This document shows, in pieces, positions 40,838-50,620 of a stretch of 64,000 bases of DNA. Position 1 is the first letter of the stretch. Each line of letters opens with the position of its first letter. A program made the translations under genes and the position numbers. The stretch spans positions 1,612,001-1,676,000 of the forward strand of contig NZ_CP113925.1 of the NCBI RefSeq assembly GCF_029392015.1. Reading direction: 5' to 3'. This stretch comes from Bifidobacterium sp. ESL0728 (GTDB lineage Bacteria; Actinomycetota; Actinomycetes; Actinomycetales; Bifidobacteriaceae). Under the pieces are notes generated by a model. That model worked only from the letters and a program-made list of their open reading frames with translations, was not told the DNA's origin and ran no database searches.

Positions 40838-41220
40838 GTGAGACCTCATGATGGTCGCGGCCGCGTTCGGTTTTCCGAGCCGGCTGAGGAACTTCCGGGC
40901 TCCATAGAGCACGATGGCGGATAACGTCCGCCCGGGGTGACCTGAGAGCAAGCGCAACAGAAAGCAGACCGCCCGACTTCGGTCGGGTAAGGGTGAAACG
41001 GCGGTGTAAGAGACCACCGGGCCACTGGCAACAGATGGCCGCTGGCAAGCCTCATCGGGAGCAAGGCCAAGCAGAAGGCACGTCGGAGCCATAGGCTTCG
41101 GCACGGGCTGCTCGCCCGGCCTTCGGGTAGGCTGCTGGAGCCTGGCGGCGACGTCAGGTCGAGATGGATGATCATCCGTGTGGCAACACATGACAGAACC
41201 CGGGGTATACGAGGTCTCAC
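40838..41220 (+). ncRNA. rnpB: RNase P RNA, bacterial type A
   Basis: Catalytic RNA that removes 5' leaders from pre-tRNAs. The terminal P1 helix pairs GTGAGACCTC (40838-40847) with GAGGTCTCAC (41211-41220). Universally conserved blocks are present in order: GAGGAA...CCGGGCTCC, AGAGCAAGCGCAACAGAAAG, GTAAGGGTGAAACGG, GTAAGAGACCACCGG and, near the 3' end, GACAGAACCCGGGGTATAC. Stable hairpins such as CCGCCCGACTTCGGTCGGG also support an RNA. Small open reading frames across it are incidental. No strong terminator follows in the next 60 bases. Confidence 0.96.
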
Positions 41221-41440
41221 TTCACTTTTCAGTTTTGGATACAAAGCAGTATTCCACAATGACATTCCCTACACCAATTCAATGCAAGCGAAACATCATC
41301 TTGCTTAAAATCTTACCCACGTATGACGCATCGGATAAATTGCAGACTCACGAACTACATGGAAACCGATGCCCGTTGCCCAACATCAAACAACGCCCGT
41401 CGGAAGACTTATACCGAATTGTGCATACGCCGGAAAAGAA

Positions 41441-42442
41441 TCAGGCGATTCCCTGATTATCGAACAACTCGTGGGCCACACGGCGCAAGGTTTCCGGATC
41501 GTGGCCTTTTCGCCCTCCGGCACTCCAGAAACGACGGCGACGGACCTCACGTTCCAAGCCTTCCGTCTTCGCCGCCACTTTGCGTCCCAACTGCCAGGCG
41601 GCATCCTCGAATACGCCCTGCTCGCGAGCTTCGGCCGCCACGTTCTGCGCCAATTTATCGTCAACGCCTTTGCGCTTGAGTTCCATGGTGGTGCCCCGAA
41701 AACCAAGCATCCGCCCGGCACAGCTGCGTACCACACTACGGGCGTATTCCTCATCATCGATGAGATGGACATCGACCAGGCGCATCACCACATCCTCAGC
41801 AACCACCGGGTCATAGCCCTTGTCGACCAACCGTTTGATAAGCGCACTGGAAGAACGCGCAGCGGCATCAAGCAGAGTCAGCGCCGCCTCTCGGCAGGCA
41901 TCAACGTCAGCCGGATCGTCCGGCACACGTTTCATGGGCGCTCCGCTGCGGTATTTGCGGTAACGAGTATTTCGGCGTCCGCGCCCGCGACCGTATTTGC
42001 CGTATTTTTTGCGTCCATGTGACCCATTGAACGTGTCTTCGGCATCGAGGCTGCCACCAAAACCGCTGGTGTAATTGCTGGTCACCGCAACCGCATGGGT
42101 ATGGGCCCGATTGGGGCGCTTGAATCGTGCAGGCTTGGAGGCGTCGGCGGACTTACCGGCACTGCTGGCCAAGAAAACACCGGCACCATGACAATCAGCA
42201 GAAGGGGCATCCTCACCCTTGTCAAAACCGTCTCGACTTTCCCGGACAGCCGCCGACTGGCGGGCACCCGACGTCAAAGAAGCTCCGCCCATTGTCCCGA
42301 TACCTGATGAATCGGATGCGGCAGCGTATTGGGCATCCTGCAAACGGACGGAATCATCCGCATCAGTTCGAGCGTGATCGCCATCGCCGGATGAAGCATC
42401 CGGCAAATGACGACCTTGCAAAAATTCCTCGACGCTGATCAT
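41441..42442 (-). CDS. recX: RecX family regulator of RecA, with long basic N-terminal extension
   Basis: Modulates RecA filament extension. The RecX domain occupies only the last 155 of 333 residues (about 180-330), with helical repeats such as ALTLLDAAARSSSALIKRLV, IDDEEYARSVVRS and RRRFWSAGGRKGHDPETLRR. The preceding 175 residues are unusual: a Ser/Ala/Gly/Asp-rich segment, then a Gly/Arg/Lys/Tyr tract at about 143-168 (RKKYGKYGRGRGRR). Typical RecX proteins are 150-200 residues. It starts 18 bases after the recA stop, so it is probably cotranscribed with recA under LexA control. Confidence 0.88.
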   Translation of the reverse strand: MISVEEFLQGRHLPDASSGDGDHARTDADDSVRLQDAQYAAASDSSGIGTMGGASLTSGARQSAAVRESRDGFDKGEDAPSADCHGAGVFLASSAGKSADASKPARFKRPNRAHTHAVAVTSNYTSGFGGSLDAEDTFNGSHGRKKYGKYGRGRGRRNTRYRKYRSGAPMKRVPDDPADVDACREAALTLLDAAARSSSALIKRLVDKGYDPVVAEDVVMRLVDVHLIDDEEYARSVVRSCAGRMLGFRGTTMELKRKGVDDKLAQNVAAEAREQGVFEDAAWQLGRKVAAKTEGLEREVRRRRFWSAGGRKGHDPETLRRVAHELFDNQGIA

Positions 42443-42460
42443 GGAACCGACTCCGGCTAA

Positions 42461-43657
42461 TCAGACTTTCGAGCCCGAATCTGATGACGAGGCGTTGCCT
42501 TCGCCATCAGAAGCACCGGCCCCGCCCTTGGCATCGGCCGGAGCCGGGTCGGCAGCTTCGCCATCGCCACCGTCAGCCGGCTTGGAATCATCAGGAATAA
42601 GGCCGTACTTGATCTTGACCTTGCGTTCGATCTCGTCGGTCAGCGCCGGATTGTCTTTGAGGAACTGGCGGACGTTCTCACGCCCCTGCCCCAGCTGGTC
42701 GCCCTCGTAGGTGAACCAAGAACCGGACTTCTTGACGACATCGCACTGCAAGGCCATATCGAGCACGGAACCCTCTTTGGAGATGCCCTCCCCGTAAAGA
42801 ATGTCGAACTCGGCGAACTTGAAGGGCGGAGCCATCTTGTTCTTGACGACCTTGACCTTGGTGCGGTTGCCGATGGCCTCGTCACCGTTCTTCAAGGTCT
42901 GGATACGACGGATGTCAAGACGCACGGAGGCATAGAACTTCAACGCCTTGCCGCCGGTGGTGGTCTCCGGGCTGCCGAAGAAGACACCGATCTTCTCACG
43001 CAGCTGGTTGATGAAGATGGCGGTAGTGTTGGACTGGGCCAGCGCACCGGTCATCTTGCGCAGCGCCTGGCTCATGAGCCTGGCCTGCAGGCCGACGTGG
43101 CTGTCGCCCATCTCGCCTTCGATTTCGGCCTTCGGGACCAAAGCCGCCACCGAATCGATGACCACGACATCCAGAGCGCCGCTGCGCACCAGCATGTCCG
43201 CGATCTCAAGCGCCTGCTCGCCGTTGTCCGGCTGGGAGATGATCAACTGATCCGTATCGACGCCAAGCTTCTTGGCATAGACCGGGTCGAGCGCGTGTTC
43301 CGCATCGATGTAGGCGGCCACTCCCCCGGCCTTCTGAGCGTTGGCCACCGCATGCAGCGCCAACGTGGTCTTGCCGGAAGACTCGGGGCCGTAGATCTCA
43401 ACGATCCTGCCACGCGGCAGCCCCCCGATTCCCAGCGCCATATCAAGTGCCAGCGAACCCGTGGGAATGACTTCGACGTTCTGTACGGGCTTGTCGCCAA
43501 GCCGCATCGCGGAACCTTTGCCGAAGTCCTTTTCAACCTGCTTCAACGCGGTATCAAGCGCGGCTTGCTTGCGCGGATCGATGCCGTGCTCACCGTTGGC
43601 CTTGGGCTCGGCGTTCTTGGCTTTGCCGCCTTTCGCGGTCTTTGATTGCTGTGCCAT
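42461..43657 (-). CDS. recA: Recombinase RecA
   Basis: Strand-exchange ATPase and activator of LexA self-cleavage. The 398-residue protein has Walker [10 protein letters not shown], then [21 protein letters not shown] (Walker B and L1 region), and L2 with [21 protein letters not shown]. The C-terminal 50 residues are acidic and Ala/Gly/Ser-rich, as in other actinobacterial RecA proteins. The ribosome binding site AAAGGAG is strong. A LexA box lies about 180 bases upstream. No intein or insertion is visible. Confidence 0.98.
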   Translation of the reverse strand: MAQQSKTAKGGKAKNAEPKANGEHGIDPRKQAALDTALKQVEKDFGKGSAMRLGDKPVQNVEVIPTGSLALDMALGIGGLPRGRIVEIYGPESSGKTTLALHAVANAQKAGGVAAYIDAEHALDPVYAKKLGVDTDQLIISQPDNGEQALEIADMLVRSGALDVVVIDSVAALVPKAEIEGEMGDSHVGLQARLMSQALRKMTGALAQSNTTAIFINQLREKIGVFFGSPETTTGGKALKFYASVRLDIRRIQTLKNGDEAIGNRTKVKVVKNKMAPPFKFAEFDILYGEGISKEGSVLDMALQCDVVKKSGSWFTYEGDQLGQGRENVRQFLKDNPALTDEIERKVKIKYGLIPDDSKPADGGDGEAADPAPADAKGGAGASDGEGNASSSDSGSKV

Positions 43658-43838
43658 CGTTCTCCTTTACGTCCGCTCCTGCACTACCAGAATACGGAGC
43701 CAACCGTCACTTATGCAAGCTCAACGGGGTTATGTGGTCGAATGCTTGCCTTTTCGACACGCCGTGGTTTTCCGGGCTTTTGAGCCTCTAACCCCGTTTA
43801 TTCGTTCCTGCTGTCAAAAATAATCATAGAACAACATG

Positions 43839-43852
43839 CGAACATTTGTTCG
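43839..43852 (-). promoter_or_regulatory. LexA (SOS) box upstream of recA
   Basis: CGAACAAATGTTCG on the minus strand: both half-sites CGAAC and GTTCG are perfect. It matches the Gram-positive/actinobacterial SOS box. The distance to the recA start (about 182 bases) implies a long leader, or an undetected closer promoter. It is also 38 bases downstream of the DUF3046 stop. Confidence 0.85.
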
Positions 43853-43889
43853 AATGGACGCGCCGGAAGGGACATGTGATGATAAAAAT

Positions 43890-44123
43890 TTATTTCGCCG
43901 GAAGCGGCGGCGCGTTGTGGTCCTTGCCCCAACGCTTCGAATCCGGAACCTGCAACTGGTCACACAAGACGTTCCACACCACGCGCGGCTCGACACCAGC
44001 GGCGAGCGCTTCGACCACCGTCATGTCGTCAAGCGCCGTCAGCACCTGATCGCGTGCCAGCGAACGCCCGTATGAGCGCCCCAGCACTTCCTCCAGCAAC
44101 TGCCAAAATTCACGTTCTTTCAC
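43890..44123 (-). CDS. DUF3046 family protein
   Basis: A 77-residue protein with the conserved start MKEREFWQLLEEVLG and the core YGRSLARDQVLTALDDMTVVEAL, ending in VPDSKRWG. It is an actinobacterial family of unknown function that almost always sits directly upstream of recA, as here, which supports the identification. It has no membrane segment or cysteine motif. Confidence 0.9.
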   Translation of the reverse strand: MKEREFWQLLEEVLGRSYGRSLARDQVLTALDDMTVVEALAAGVEPRVVWNVLCDQLQVPDSKRWGKDHNAPPLPAK

Positions 44124-44280
44124 GACGCTTAGTCTATCAGCGCAGATGAATACGAATCTGTCCGCGAAATTCTGGAGGCCACCGCCGACAATGCCGGAAT
44201 CGCAAGCAACAACCTATGCGCAATATCCGATATCACAAATTCAAATCTCGTGAAACATGAAATCGAATCCGACAAAAGCA

Positions 44281-44313
44281 AAGGGCCCACCGGCTCAATG
44301 CCGATGGACCCTT
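44281..44313 (-). terminator. Intrinsic terminator after clgR
   Basis: AAGGGCCCACCGGC pairs with GCCGATGGACCCTT with minor bulges around a 5-base loop. The minus-strand transcript continues GCTTTTG. It is 30 bases past the clgR stop. Confidence 0.75.
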
Positions 44314-44343
44314 CAACTATTCAAATGGTTATGAAACCGCAGG

Positions 44344-44856
44344 TCACGACTCGTTGTAATCGAGGTAATCCGCCACCATACGCAGCATCTGCGCGGTGCT
44401 CAGCCCAAGCGATTCGGCGATGGACGCAAGCAGTTCGGAGCTGGCCTCCTTCTGCCCGCGTTCGACTTCGGAAAGATATCCGAGCGAGACACCGGCCTTC
44501 TCACTGACCTCACGCAAGGTCTTGTGGTCGCGGGTACGCAGGTCGCGCAGCACATGGCCGATGGCCTCACGCAACGAGATGTCGCGGCTTTCGCCGTCGC
44601 TCTCGTGCTTGCGCGCGGCAGCCCTGGGCTTGGACTGCTCGGCATCCTCTTCCTGCCACATCCTGTTGAGTACCGCCTGGCGTTCATCCTTCGCCTTCTT
44701 GGCCGCACGTGCCTTCAAAACCTGTTGTTGTGCGAAAGCCACCGCGCGTCGCTGAGCAGGGGTCAAATCCCTGTTGCGCGCATTGCTTGGGCGCGTCGCC
44801 CCTGATGCAAGCGTGTTCATTCCCATCTGCTCCTGTGGTCGAGTCATCGTTTCCAT
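44344..44856 (-). CDS. clgR: XRE-family regulator ClgR
   Basis: Actinobacterial transcriptional activator of clp protease and stress genes; 170 residues. A single XRE helix-turn-helix domain lies in the C-terminal half (about 93-155). Its recognition region is [27 protein letters not shown], conserved among ClgR proteins and itself typically a Clp target. The N-terminal half is Ala/Arg/Gln-rich. I prefer the ATG preceded by GAGGGG, which gives METMTRPQ; longer starts reach up to the cinA stop. It lies downstream of pgsA and cinA, the common bifidobacterial/actinobacterial order. ClgR boxes were not recognised in this window. Confidence 0.88.
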   Translation of the reverse strand: METMTRPQEQMGMNTLASGATRPSNARNRDLTPAQRRAVAFAQQQVLKARAAKKAKDERQAVLNRMWQEEDAEQSKPRAAARKHESDGESRDISLREAIGHVLRDLRTRDHKTLREVSEKAGVSLGYLSEVERGQKEASSELLASIAESLGLSTAQMLRMVADYLDYNES

Positions 44857-44922
44857 TACGCCACCCCTCTTATCCGTTGTACTGTTCATGTTGTCACTTT
44901 CATCAACAGCTGAGGGGAGCAT

Positions 44923-45540
44923 TTATTCCTCTGTGAGCGTTGTGAGCTGCGTCACAAGCTGCAATACATTAAATACCGTAAGTCTCCGAACCTCTTCTCT
45001 CGAGCCGGAAAGCCGCAATTTGGCCGCGACGATCCGACGGGCATCGGCACCGGTGTTAGCGGGAACACTGATACCGATATAGACAAGACCCGCTGGTTTG
45101 TCGCCATCGGGGCCCGGACCGGCCACACCTGTGGTCGATAGTCCTAGAACTCTATCACCATATTGTCTCTGACGGTAAAGCCGGGAGGTGCGAAAAGCCA
45201 TTTGTCGGGCCACCTCAGGGTGCACGGCACCTTCTTTATCCAACAAATCGCCGTCCACGCCCAGCACACTCGCCTTGGCCTTGATGTCGTAGGTTACCGC
45301 GGAACCGAGAAAGACGTCGGAGGCCCCGGGGATGCGTACGAAAGCATCCGCCAACAACCCTCCGGTCAAGGATTCGGCCGCTGCGATCTTCCAATTGCGA
45401 GACTTGGCCCCGTCGAGAATCCGAGACGCCAGTTCGTCGCAACGTGGTTGGATTTCGGAAACCGCGCCGCTTGAGACCATGCCTTCAAAATCCTGTATGG
45501 CTTGCGAGTCGCCATCGGGCGTTTGCACATATTCCCGCAT
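44923..45540 (-). CDS. pncC: CinA C-terminal domain protein (nicotinamide-nucleotide amidohydrolase)
   Basis: Converts nicotinamide mononucleotide to nicotinate mononucleotide in pyridine-nucleotide recycling. The 205-residue protein is a stand-alone CinA C-terminal domain with AAAESLTGGLLADAFVRIPGAS, YDIKAKASVLGV and LSTTGVAGPGPDGDKPAGLVYIG. The N-terminal molybdopterin-binding-like domain of full CinA is absent. An extra 35 residues precede the domain. It is preceded by a terminator-like hairpin and a separate dyad, so it may have its own promoter. Confidence 0.88.
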   Translation of the reverse strand: MREYVQTPDGDSQAIQDFEGMVSSGAVSEIQPRCDELASRILDGAKSRNWKIAAAESLTGGLLADAFVRIPGASDVFLGSAVTYDIKAKASVLGVDGDLLDKEGAVHPEVARQMAFRTSRLYRQRQYGDRVLGLSTTGVAGPGPDGDKPAGLVYIGISVPANTGADARRIVAAKLRLSGSREEVRRLTVFNVLQLVTQLTTLTEE

Positions 45541-45559
45541 ATTTCCTCCTGAACAAGCG

Positions 45560-45601
45560 TTTTATAGGTCTTAAGGATATCCGATATCCAAACCTATAAA
45601 A
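45560..45601. repeat. Nested dyad upstream of cinA
   Basis: Outer arms TTTTATAGGT (45560-45569) and ACCTATAAAA enclose a perfect inner dyad GGATATC-C-GATATCC. It lies 20 bases upstream of the cinA ATG. It could be an operator or a leader hairpin; no regulator is suggested. Confidence 0.5.
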
Positions 45602-45603
45602 AC

Positions 45604-45646
45604 GCCCCAAACCCGCTTGCCGTTCGGTCGGCGGTCGGTTTGGGGC
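45604..45646 (-). terminator. Intrinsic terminator between pgsA and cinA
   Basis: A perfect 10-bp stem GCCCCAAACC / GGTTTGGGGC followed on the minus strand by GTTTTTATAGG, 16 bases past the pgsA stop. Confidence 0.8.
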
Positions 45647-45661
45647 AGATTCTACAAGCTC

Positions 45662-46351
45662 TTACTTGGTTTTTCGCGCCCTCACCACATTGCGGACATA
45701 AACATAACCGGAATAAAGACACAGTATCAGCGCAACGAAAATAAGCAGACCGGTGACGGTGTAATAGCACGACCACCAAACGGGAATGCCCGCGCCGACA
45801 TGCGAAAACGTTGGAATTCCGCCTGCGAAAGCGACCAATCCAGGATTGGTGATCTTCGAGGACAACGCCCAGACTGGCATCAGCAACATGCCCAAGCCGA
45901 TGCACTGGGTCAGCGTCTTGTATTTGCCGGCCTTTTGCGCCGCGATGACCTTACCACCGGTATCGATGACGAAGAAACGCATTACAGTGATGCCGATCTC
46001 ACGGATAAGGAAGAGGACCGTCACCCACCACGGCACCTCGCCGAAAACCGAGGCGACGACCAGCGCCGAGCAAATCAGGAGCTTGTCGGCGATGGGATCC
46101 ATCAGCTTGCCGAGTTCGGTGACCTGGTTGTACGTTCGGGCCATCCAGCCGTCGAGCTTGTCGGTCGAAGCAGCCACAATGAACAGCATTGCAGCGGCGA
46201 AACGCATCCACGGATTGCGTTGCCCCCATGAACCTGCGGCGATATCGGCCCACAGAAATATAAGGACCAGCACGATGCGCGTGTAGGTCACCAGATTCGG
46301 GGGGCTGTTCCACCCGTCCAGAAGCGATTGTTTCCCATCTCGTTGTTGCAT
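45662..46351 (-). CDS. pgsA: CDP-diacylglycerol--glycerol-3-phosphate 3-phosphatidyltransferase
   Basis: Makes phosphatidylglycerophosphate, the committed step to phosphatidylglycerol and cardiolipin, in the membrane. The 229-residue protein has the CDP-alcohol phosphotransferase signature DKLDGWMARTYNQVTELG followed by KLMDPIADK, and about five hydrophobic helices. The start is placed at MQQRDGKQSLLDGWN, because the segment just before NLVTYTRIV is conserved; in-frame GTG and ATG codons lie 4-23 codons further upstream. No strong ribosome binding site is visible for any of them. It follows ftsK on the same strand. Confidence 0.92.
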   Translation of the reverse strand: MQQRDGKQSLLDGWNSPPNLVTYTRIVLVLIFLWADIAAGSWGQRNPWMRFAAAMLFIVAASTDKLDGWMARTYNQVTELGKLMDPIADKLLICSALVVASVFGEVPWWVTVLFLIREIGITVMRFFVIDTGGKVIAAQKAGKYKTLTQCIGLGMLLMPVWALSSKITNPGLVAFAGGIPTFSHVGAGIPVWWSCYYTVTGLLIFVALILCLYSGYVYVRNVVRARKTK

Positions 46352-46440
46352 ACCCAATACCATAGCGCGGCTACGATACCGTGGCGTGGCGAGTGACGGA
46401 GCAGCGAAGGCAATGGCCACCGACGGAAATGCCTAACCAG

Positions 46441-49335
46441 CTATTGCTCAGCGGGGCCGGCGGAAGCGGAAGGCGCGACAGCACCGCTCTTGCCTTGGAT
46501 GAAGTCGAGGACCTGGGTCAGGTCTTGCGGCTGAACCAGAACCTCACGGGCCTTCGAGCCCTCGGACGGACCTACGACACCACGCGATTCGAGCAGATCC
46601 ATCATGCGACCGGCCTTGGCGAAACCGATGCGCAGCTTGCGCTGGAGCATCGAGGTGGAACCGAACTGAGTGGTGACCACAAGCTTCGCCGCTTCCAAGA
46701 GCGTGTCCATATCGTCGCCGATTTCCTCGTCGGGATGCGTCTCGTTTTCTTCGGCCTTCTTGGCCATCTCCTCAATATCCTCGCGATAGTGCGGCTTGCG
46801 TTGGGTTCGAGCGAATTCGACGGCCTTACGAATCTCGGACTCCCCGACCCACGAGCCTTGCACGCGGATCGGCTTGGCCGAACCCATCGGCAGAAAGAGG
46901 GCGTCACCCTGACCGATCAGCGATTCGGCACCGGTGGTGTCGAGGATGACTCGGGAATCGGTGGCCGACGAGGTGGCGAAAGCCAGACGTGAGGGAATGT
47001 TGGCCTTGATCAGGCCGGTGATGACATCGACGGACGGGCGCTGCGTGGCGAGCACAAGGTGGACGCCGGCAGCACGCGCCAACTGCGTAATACGTTGGAT
47101 CGAGCTTTCGACGTCGTTCTTGGCCAGCATCATCAGATCGGCCATCTCGTCGACGACCACGACGATATACGGATACGGGGCAACCTTGCGTTTGGAGCCG
47201 AGCGGGGCATGGACCTTGCCGGCGAGCACGGCCTTGTTGAAGTCCTTGATGTGACGGAAGCCGAAATACTGGAGGTCGTCGTAGCGGGCGTCCATCTCCT
47301 TGACGACCCATTCCAACGCCTGCGCAGCCTTCTTCGGGTCAGTGATGATCGGGGTCAAGAGGTGCGGTATGCCGGCGTAGGCGGAAAGCTCGACGCGCTT
47401 GGGGTCGACCATGATCAGGCGCACCTGCTCAGGGGTGGCACGCATGATCAACGAGGTGAGCATGGAGTTGATGAAGCTGGACTTGCCGGATCCGGTGGCA
47501 CCCGCGACCAGAAGATGCGGCATCTTGGTGAGGTCGGCGGTGACGAAATGGCCTTCGACGTCCTTGCCGACGCCGGCAAGCATCGGGTTCGGGTCGTTCA
47601 TGGCCTTGTCGCTGCGCAGCACGTCTCCCAAGTGGACGATTTCACGGTCGATATTGGGAATCTCGATGCCGATGGCGGATTTGCCGGGAATCGGCGAGAG
47701 GATGCGCACATCGGTGGAGGCCACGGCGTAGGCGATGTTGCGCTGCAGGTTGGTGACCTTTTCGACCTTCACGCCCGGGCCCAGCTCGACCTCATACTGC
47801 GTGACCGACGGGCCGCGCAGGAAGCCGACGACCTTGGCGTCGACGTGGAACTGGTGGAAGGTGGCGGTCAGCGCCTTGATGACGTTGTCGTTGGCCTGGG
47901 TGCGAGCCAGATGCGGCTTGCCTTTCACCAGGATATCGAGGCTGGGAAGATGGTAGGGCCGGTTGTCTTCCTCGTCCGCGGCGTTTTCGGCTTCGTGCCT
48001 GGCCACCGAGTCATCTCCGTCGTGATTGGCGACGGAAGCGGGCAGATTTGCGGCTCCCCCGCCAATGCCTTTGACTTGCGGCAACACCGCTCCGGCGACA
48101 CTGCCATCCTTGCCCACCACAGCCCAAGGATCGCTGGTATGGTCAGCGGCAGGAGCCTCGGAATCCATGGCGGTTCCGTAGGGGCCGGAAAGACCGGTTG
48201 CAGTTGGGGCTCCGGAAATCCCAGACCGGACATTCGCCGCAGCACCCGAATTTGCCATGTTGCCGGCTGTGAGGCTGCCTGATCCGCCTGTGCTCGCCGG
48301 AATGGCAGAAGACGGTGCTACCCCATCGGCGACACTCTGGAGTTCGCCGGTGACCGGGTCGACCAGCGGCTGCCGGTGCTCTTCGATAATCTGCGTTTCA
48401 TCGGTCTGCCCATTGAGGTCGGCGGCCCTGTCGAAGGCCTCGTCGCCAGCATAACGTTCCAGTTTCCCGTCGTCGTCGCCGTCGGAATCCCCATGGCCGA
48501 AAATACGGGAGAAGAATGCGCCGATACCGCGCTTGCGTGGCTGTGCCGTCGCGTCGGTTACGTTTTCTTCGTCATTGCCATCGTGGGTCGGCACGCCTTC
48601 AGCGAGTTGCAGCGTTTCGTCGCCTACACGCACTTCGTTCGGGAACTGCTCGCTTTGCGTGTTCACGACTGCATTTTCAGATGTGTCACCTTCATTGCCG
48701 TCCCCACTTTTGCGGCGCTGCGACCACTCCTGCAGCTGCTCGGGAATCTTGGTGATGTCGAGCTTGATGATGAGCAGCAGCGAGAATATCACCACCACCA
48801 CGAAAATAATGACGGCGAAAATGCTGGAAAGGCCCCATGCCAACGGAGAGCCCAACGCGAAACCAAGCAGGCCGCCGGCCCCACGCAGCACGTCCATATT
48901 GAAATCGCGTGACGGGGAGGCGACGATGGCATCGATAATCGAGCAGATCGACCAGAACAGCAGCGCACAGCCGACAATCAGCCGCCAGTTGCGCTTGTGT
49001 TTGGTGGGGTCAAGCAAAACCTGATAGGCCAGAACGAGCAAAAAGAGCGGCAGCACCACGCTCATCATGCCGAACAGGCCTGCGGCGAGCATGTGCAGCC
49101 AATGGCCGAGGAACCCGTCGACATGGAACCATTCCGAGGCGCAGAACATGATGGCGATAATCACCAACGCGAAGAAACCGGCTATGCGGCACAACGTGGA
49201 GTGACGCTCGAAGAACGAGGCATCGGCGGGTGGCATGACCTTCGTCGCCTCGATATTCTTATCAGAAGAAGACCCGTTCGCCTTACTGCGACGGGTCTTG
49301 GTGCTCTTGCCATTCGTCTGTGTCTTACGTGCCAT
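46441..49335 (-). CDS. ftsK: DNA translocase FtsK/SpoIIIE
   Basis: Septum-located hexameric motor that pumps chromosome DNA during division. The 964-residue protein has about four N-terminal transmembrane helices (about 45-190) and then a long acidic Gly/Ala/Asp-rich linker (about 200-460). The motor has Walker [10 protein letters not shown] and Walker [13 protein letters not shown], plus [20 protein letters not shown]. The C-terminal winged-helix gamma domain, which reads orienting sequences, is visible as [20 protein letters not shown]. The ATG has no ribosome binding site; a TAGAAT hexamer (49346-49351) ends ten bases before it, suggesting a very short leader. Confidence 0.95.
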   Translation of the reverse strand: MARKTQTNGKSTKTRRSKANGSSSDKNIEATKVMPPADASFFERHSTLCRIAGFFALVIIAIMFCASEWFHVDGFLGHWLHMLAAGLFGMMSVVLPLFLLVLAYQVLLDPTKHKRNWRLIVGCALLFWSICSIIDAIVASPSRDFNMDVLRGAGGLLGFALGSPLAWGLSSIFAVIIFVVVVIFSLLLIIKLDITKIPEQLQEWSQRRKSGDGNEGDTSENAVVNTQSEQFPNEVRVGDETLQLAEGVPTHDGNDEENVTDATAQPRKRGIGAFFSRIFGHGDSDGDDDGKLERYAGDEAFDRAADLNGQTDETQIIEEHRQPLVDPVTGELQSVADGVAPSSAIPASTGGSGSLTAGNMANSGAAANVRSGISGAPTATGLSGPYGTAMDSEAPAADHTSDPWAVVGKDGSVAGAVLPQVKGIGGGAANLPASVANHDGDDSVARHEAENAADEEDNRPYHLPSLDILVKGKPHLARTQANDNVIKALTATFHQFHVDAKVVGFLRGPSVTQYEVELGPGVKVEKVTNLQRNIAYAVASTDVRILSPIPGKSAIGIEIPNIDREIVHLGDVLRSDKAMNDPNPMLAGVGKDVEGHFVTADLTKMPHLLVAGATGSGKSSFINSMLTSLIMRATPEQVRLIMVDPKRVELSAYAGIPHLLTPIITDPKKAAQALEWVVKEMDARYDDLQYFGFRHIKDFNKAVLAGKVHAPLGSKRKVAPYPYIVVVVDEMADLMMLAKNDVESSIQRITQLARAAGVHLVLATQRPSVDVITGLIKANIPSRLAFATSSATDSRVILDTTGAESLIGQGDALFLPMGSAKPIRVQGSWVGESEIRKAVEFARTQRKPHYREDIEEMAKKAEENETHPDEEIGDDMDTLLEAAKLVVTTQFGSTSMLQRKLRIGFAKAGRMMDLLESRGVVGPSEGSKAREVLVQPQDLTQVLDFIQGKSGAVAPSASAGPAEQ

Positions 49336-49619
49336 AACAACAGTGATTCTACTTCAAGCCCGCCCCGTTGGACGCGTTGGACGGCCAACCTGCCCAACCC
49401 TTTCAAATGCAGAGGAAATTTCACGCCTTTCGCAAAGAAAGTCGTAATAGTTAAAAGAACAGTTTCCAAATGGCTTCATGGCCCTCGCTTTTTCTGCAAA
49501 CCTCTTAACAGCACAAAAGCCAAGGCACCCCGCGCATAAAAGTGTCATTGATATCACCGTCCCGCAACGGTGCCGAACGAAGACAATTTCGCCCATGGCC
49601 TTACGATGGAGGCATGGTC

Positions 49620-50609
49620 ATGACCCCTGCCGAACGTGCGAGCGCCGTCGCGTTCTCATATAAGAACTGCGAGCTTTCCTCAATCGTGCCGAGCGACGCG
49701 ATGGTTGCGGCCGCAAACAGCTACCAGCGCGGCACGATTGATCTTTCGGATTTCGTCGGCACACCCGAGAAGCAGGCACAACGTTTACGCCAAGAAAAGT
49801 CGAAATCCCGGAACTCCGAAATCTTCGACGCCGATGAAAACGAGGCCAGCGAAAAAACGTCGATCAAATTTGCAGGGACCGATAACGACAATCAAGACGA
49901 CCAACAAAATGGAACTAAAAAATCTAATCAAACACAGCTGGGTAATAAGAAGCAGGATCAAGTCCGAAAGCCCGACGAGACACAGCTTCGTGACGACCGG
50001 ATTTTCGCACGTTGTGTACGGATCATCGATTGCGGATGGCCGGCTTATGGCGGGCTTGACGAGCTCAAAATCATTCATCGTGGGCTTTTCGTCGGGGCGA
50101 TGAACAGGGCAGGAACGTTGCGCAGCGAAGGCGGTACCGCTACAAATCACGACATGAAGAATAAAGCGAATCAACCGAACAGAACCGACCGTTCGGATTC
50201 TCCTCAAAATCATCAACCCCCAAGCCCGTATTTCCCCGCCTCGCTTATCGAAACCGGAGCGGCCAACATATTCTCACAACTTAATGAAAAGGATCATCTT
50301 TCCAGACTCGACCGAGCAGGATTCATCCACGCTCTGGCGGGCATCTACGACGAATTGAACGCACTGCACCCCTTCAATTACGGCAACGGCATGGTGCTGC
50401 GCATCTTCATTTCCGAACTCACGCATGCCCTAGGTTGGGATTTGAACTGGGGCACGGTCACATTTGAAGGCTATCGGGACGCGACTGATCTTGCGCTTTT
50501 CGAACATGACATCTCCGGTCTTGAGCGTATGTTCGCCTCGATCATCCGGCTTGCCAACCCGACCAGAATCTTCCTCATCTCCGGTTGGGAGCAAGGCCCC
50601 GCGCACTGA
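49620..50609 (+). CDS. Divergent single-chain Fic-domain protein with VbhA-like N-terminus
   Basis: Fic proteins usually transfer AMP onto target hydroxyls. This 329-residue protein has Fic landmarks: IIHRGLF (151-157), the flap-like NRAGTLRSE (162-170) and the core at 250-261. The core reads HPFNYGNGMVLR, whereas the family consensus is HxFx(D/E)GNGRxxR. His250, the GNG loop and Arg261 are kept, but the metal-binding acid is Tyr254 and the first Arg is Met258. The first 46 residues, ending YQRGTIDLSDFVG, resemble VbhA-type antitoxins, but the inhibitory S/TxxxE(G/N) motif is not clearly formed. A 90-residue Asn/Gln/Lys-rich linker joins the parts and a second polar insertion splits the Fic fold. 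The start ATG has GGAGG seven bases upstream. Confidence 0.75.
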   Translation: MTPAERASAVAFSYKNCELSSIVPSDAMVAAANSYQRGTIDLSDFVGTPEKQAQRLRQEKSKSRNSEIFDADENEASEKTSIKFAGTDNDNQDDQQNGTKKSNQTQLGNKKQDQVRKPDETQLRDDRIFARCVRIIDCGWPAYGGLDELKIIHRGLFVGAMNRAGTLRSEGGTATNHDMKNKANQPNRTDRSDSPQNHQPPSPYFPASLIETGAANIFSQLNEKDHLSRLDRAGFIHALAGIYDELNALHPFNYGNGMVLRIFISELTHALGWDLNWGTVTFEGYRDATDLALFEHDISGLERMFASIIRLANPTRIFLISGWEQGPAH

Positions 50610-50620
50610 ACGCGCGCAAC

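Noticed and set aside
40739..41265. Several short reading frames across the rnpB region
   Set aside because: The conserved RNase P RNA core and closing P1 helix explain the sequence; the translations are arginine/proline-rich nonsense.
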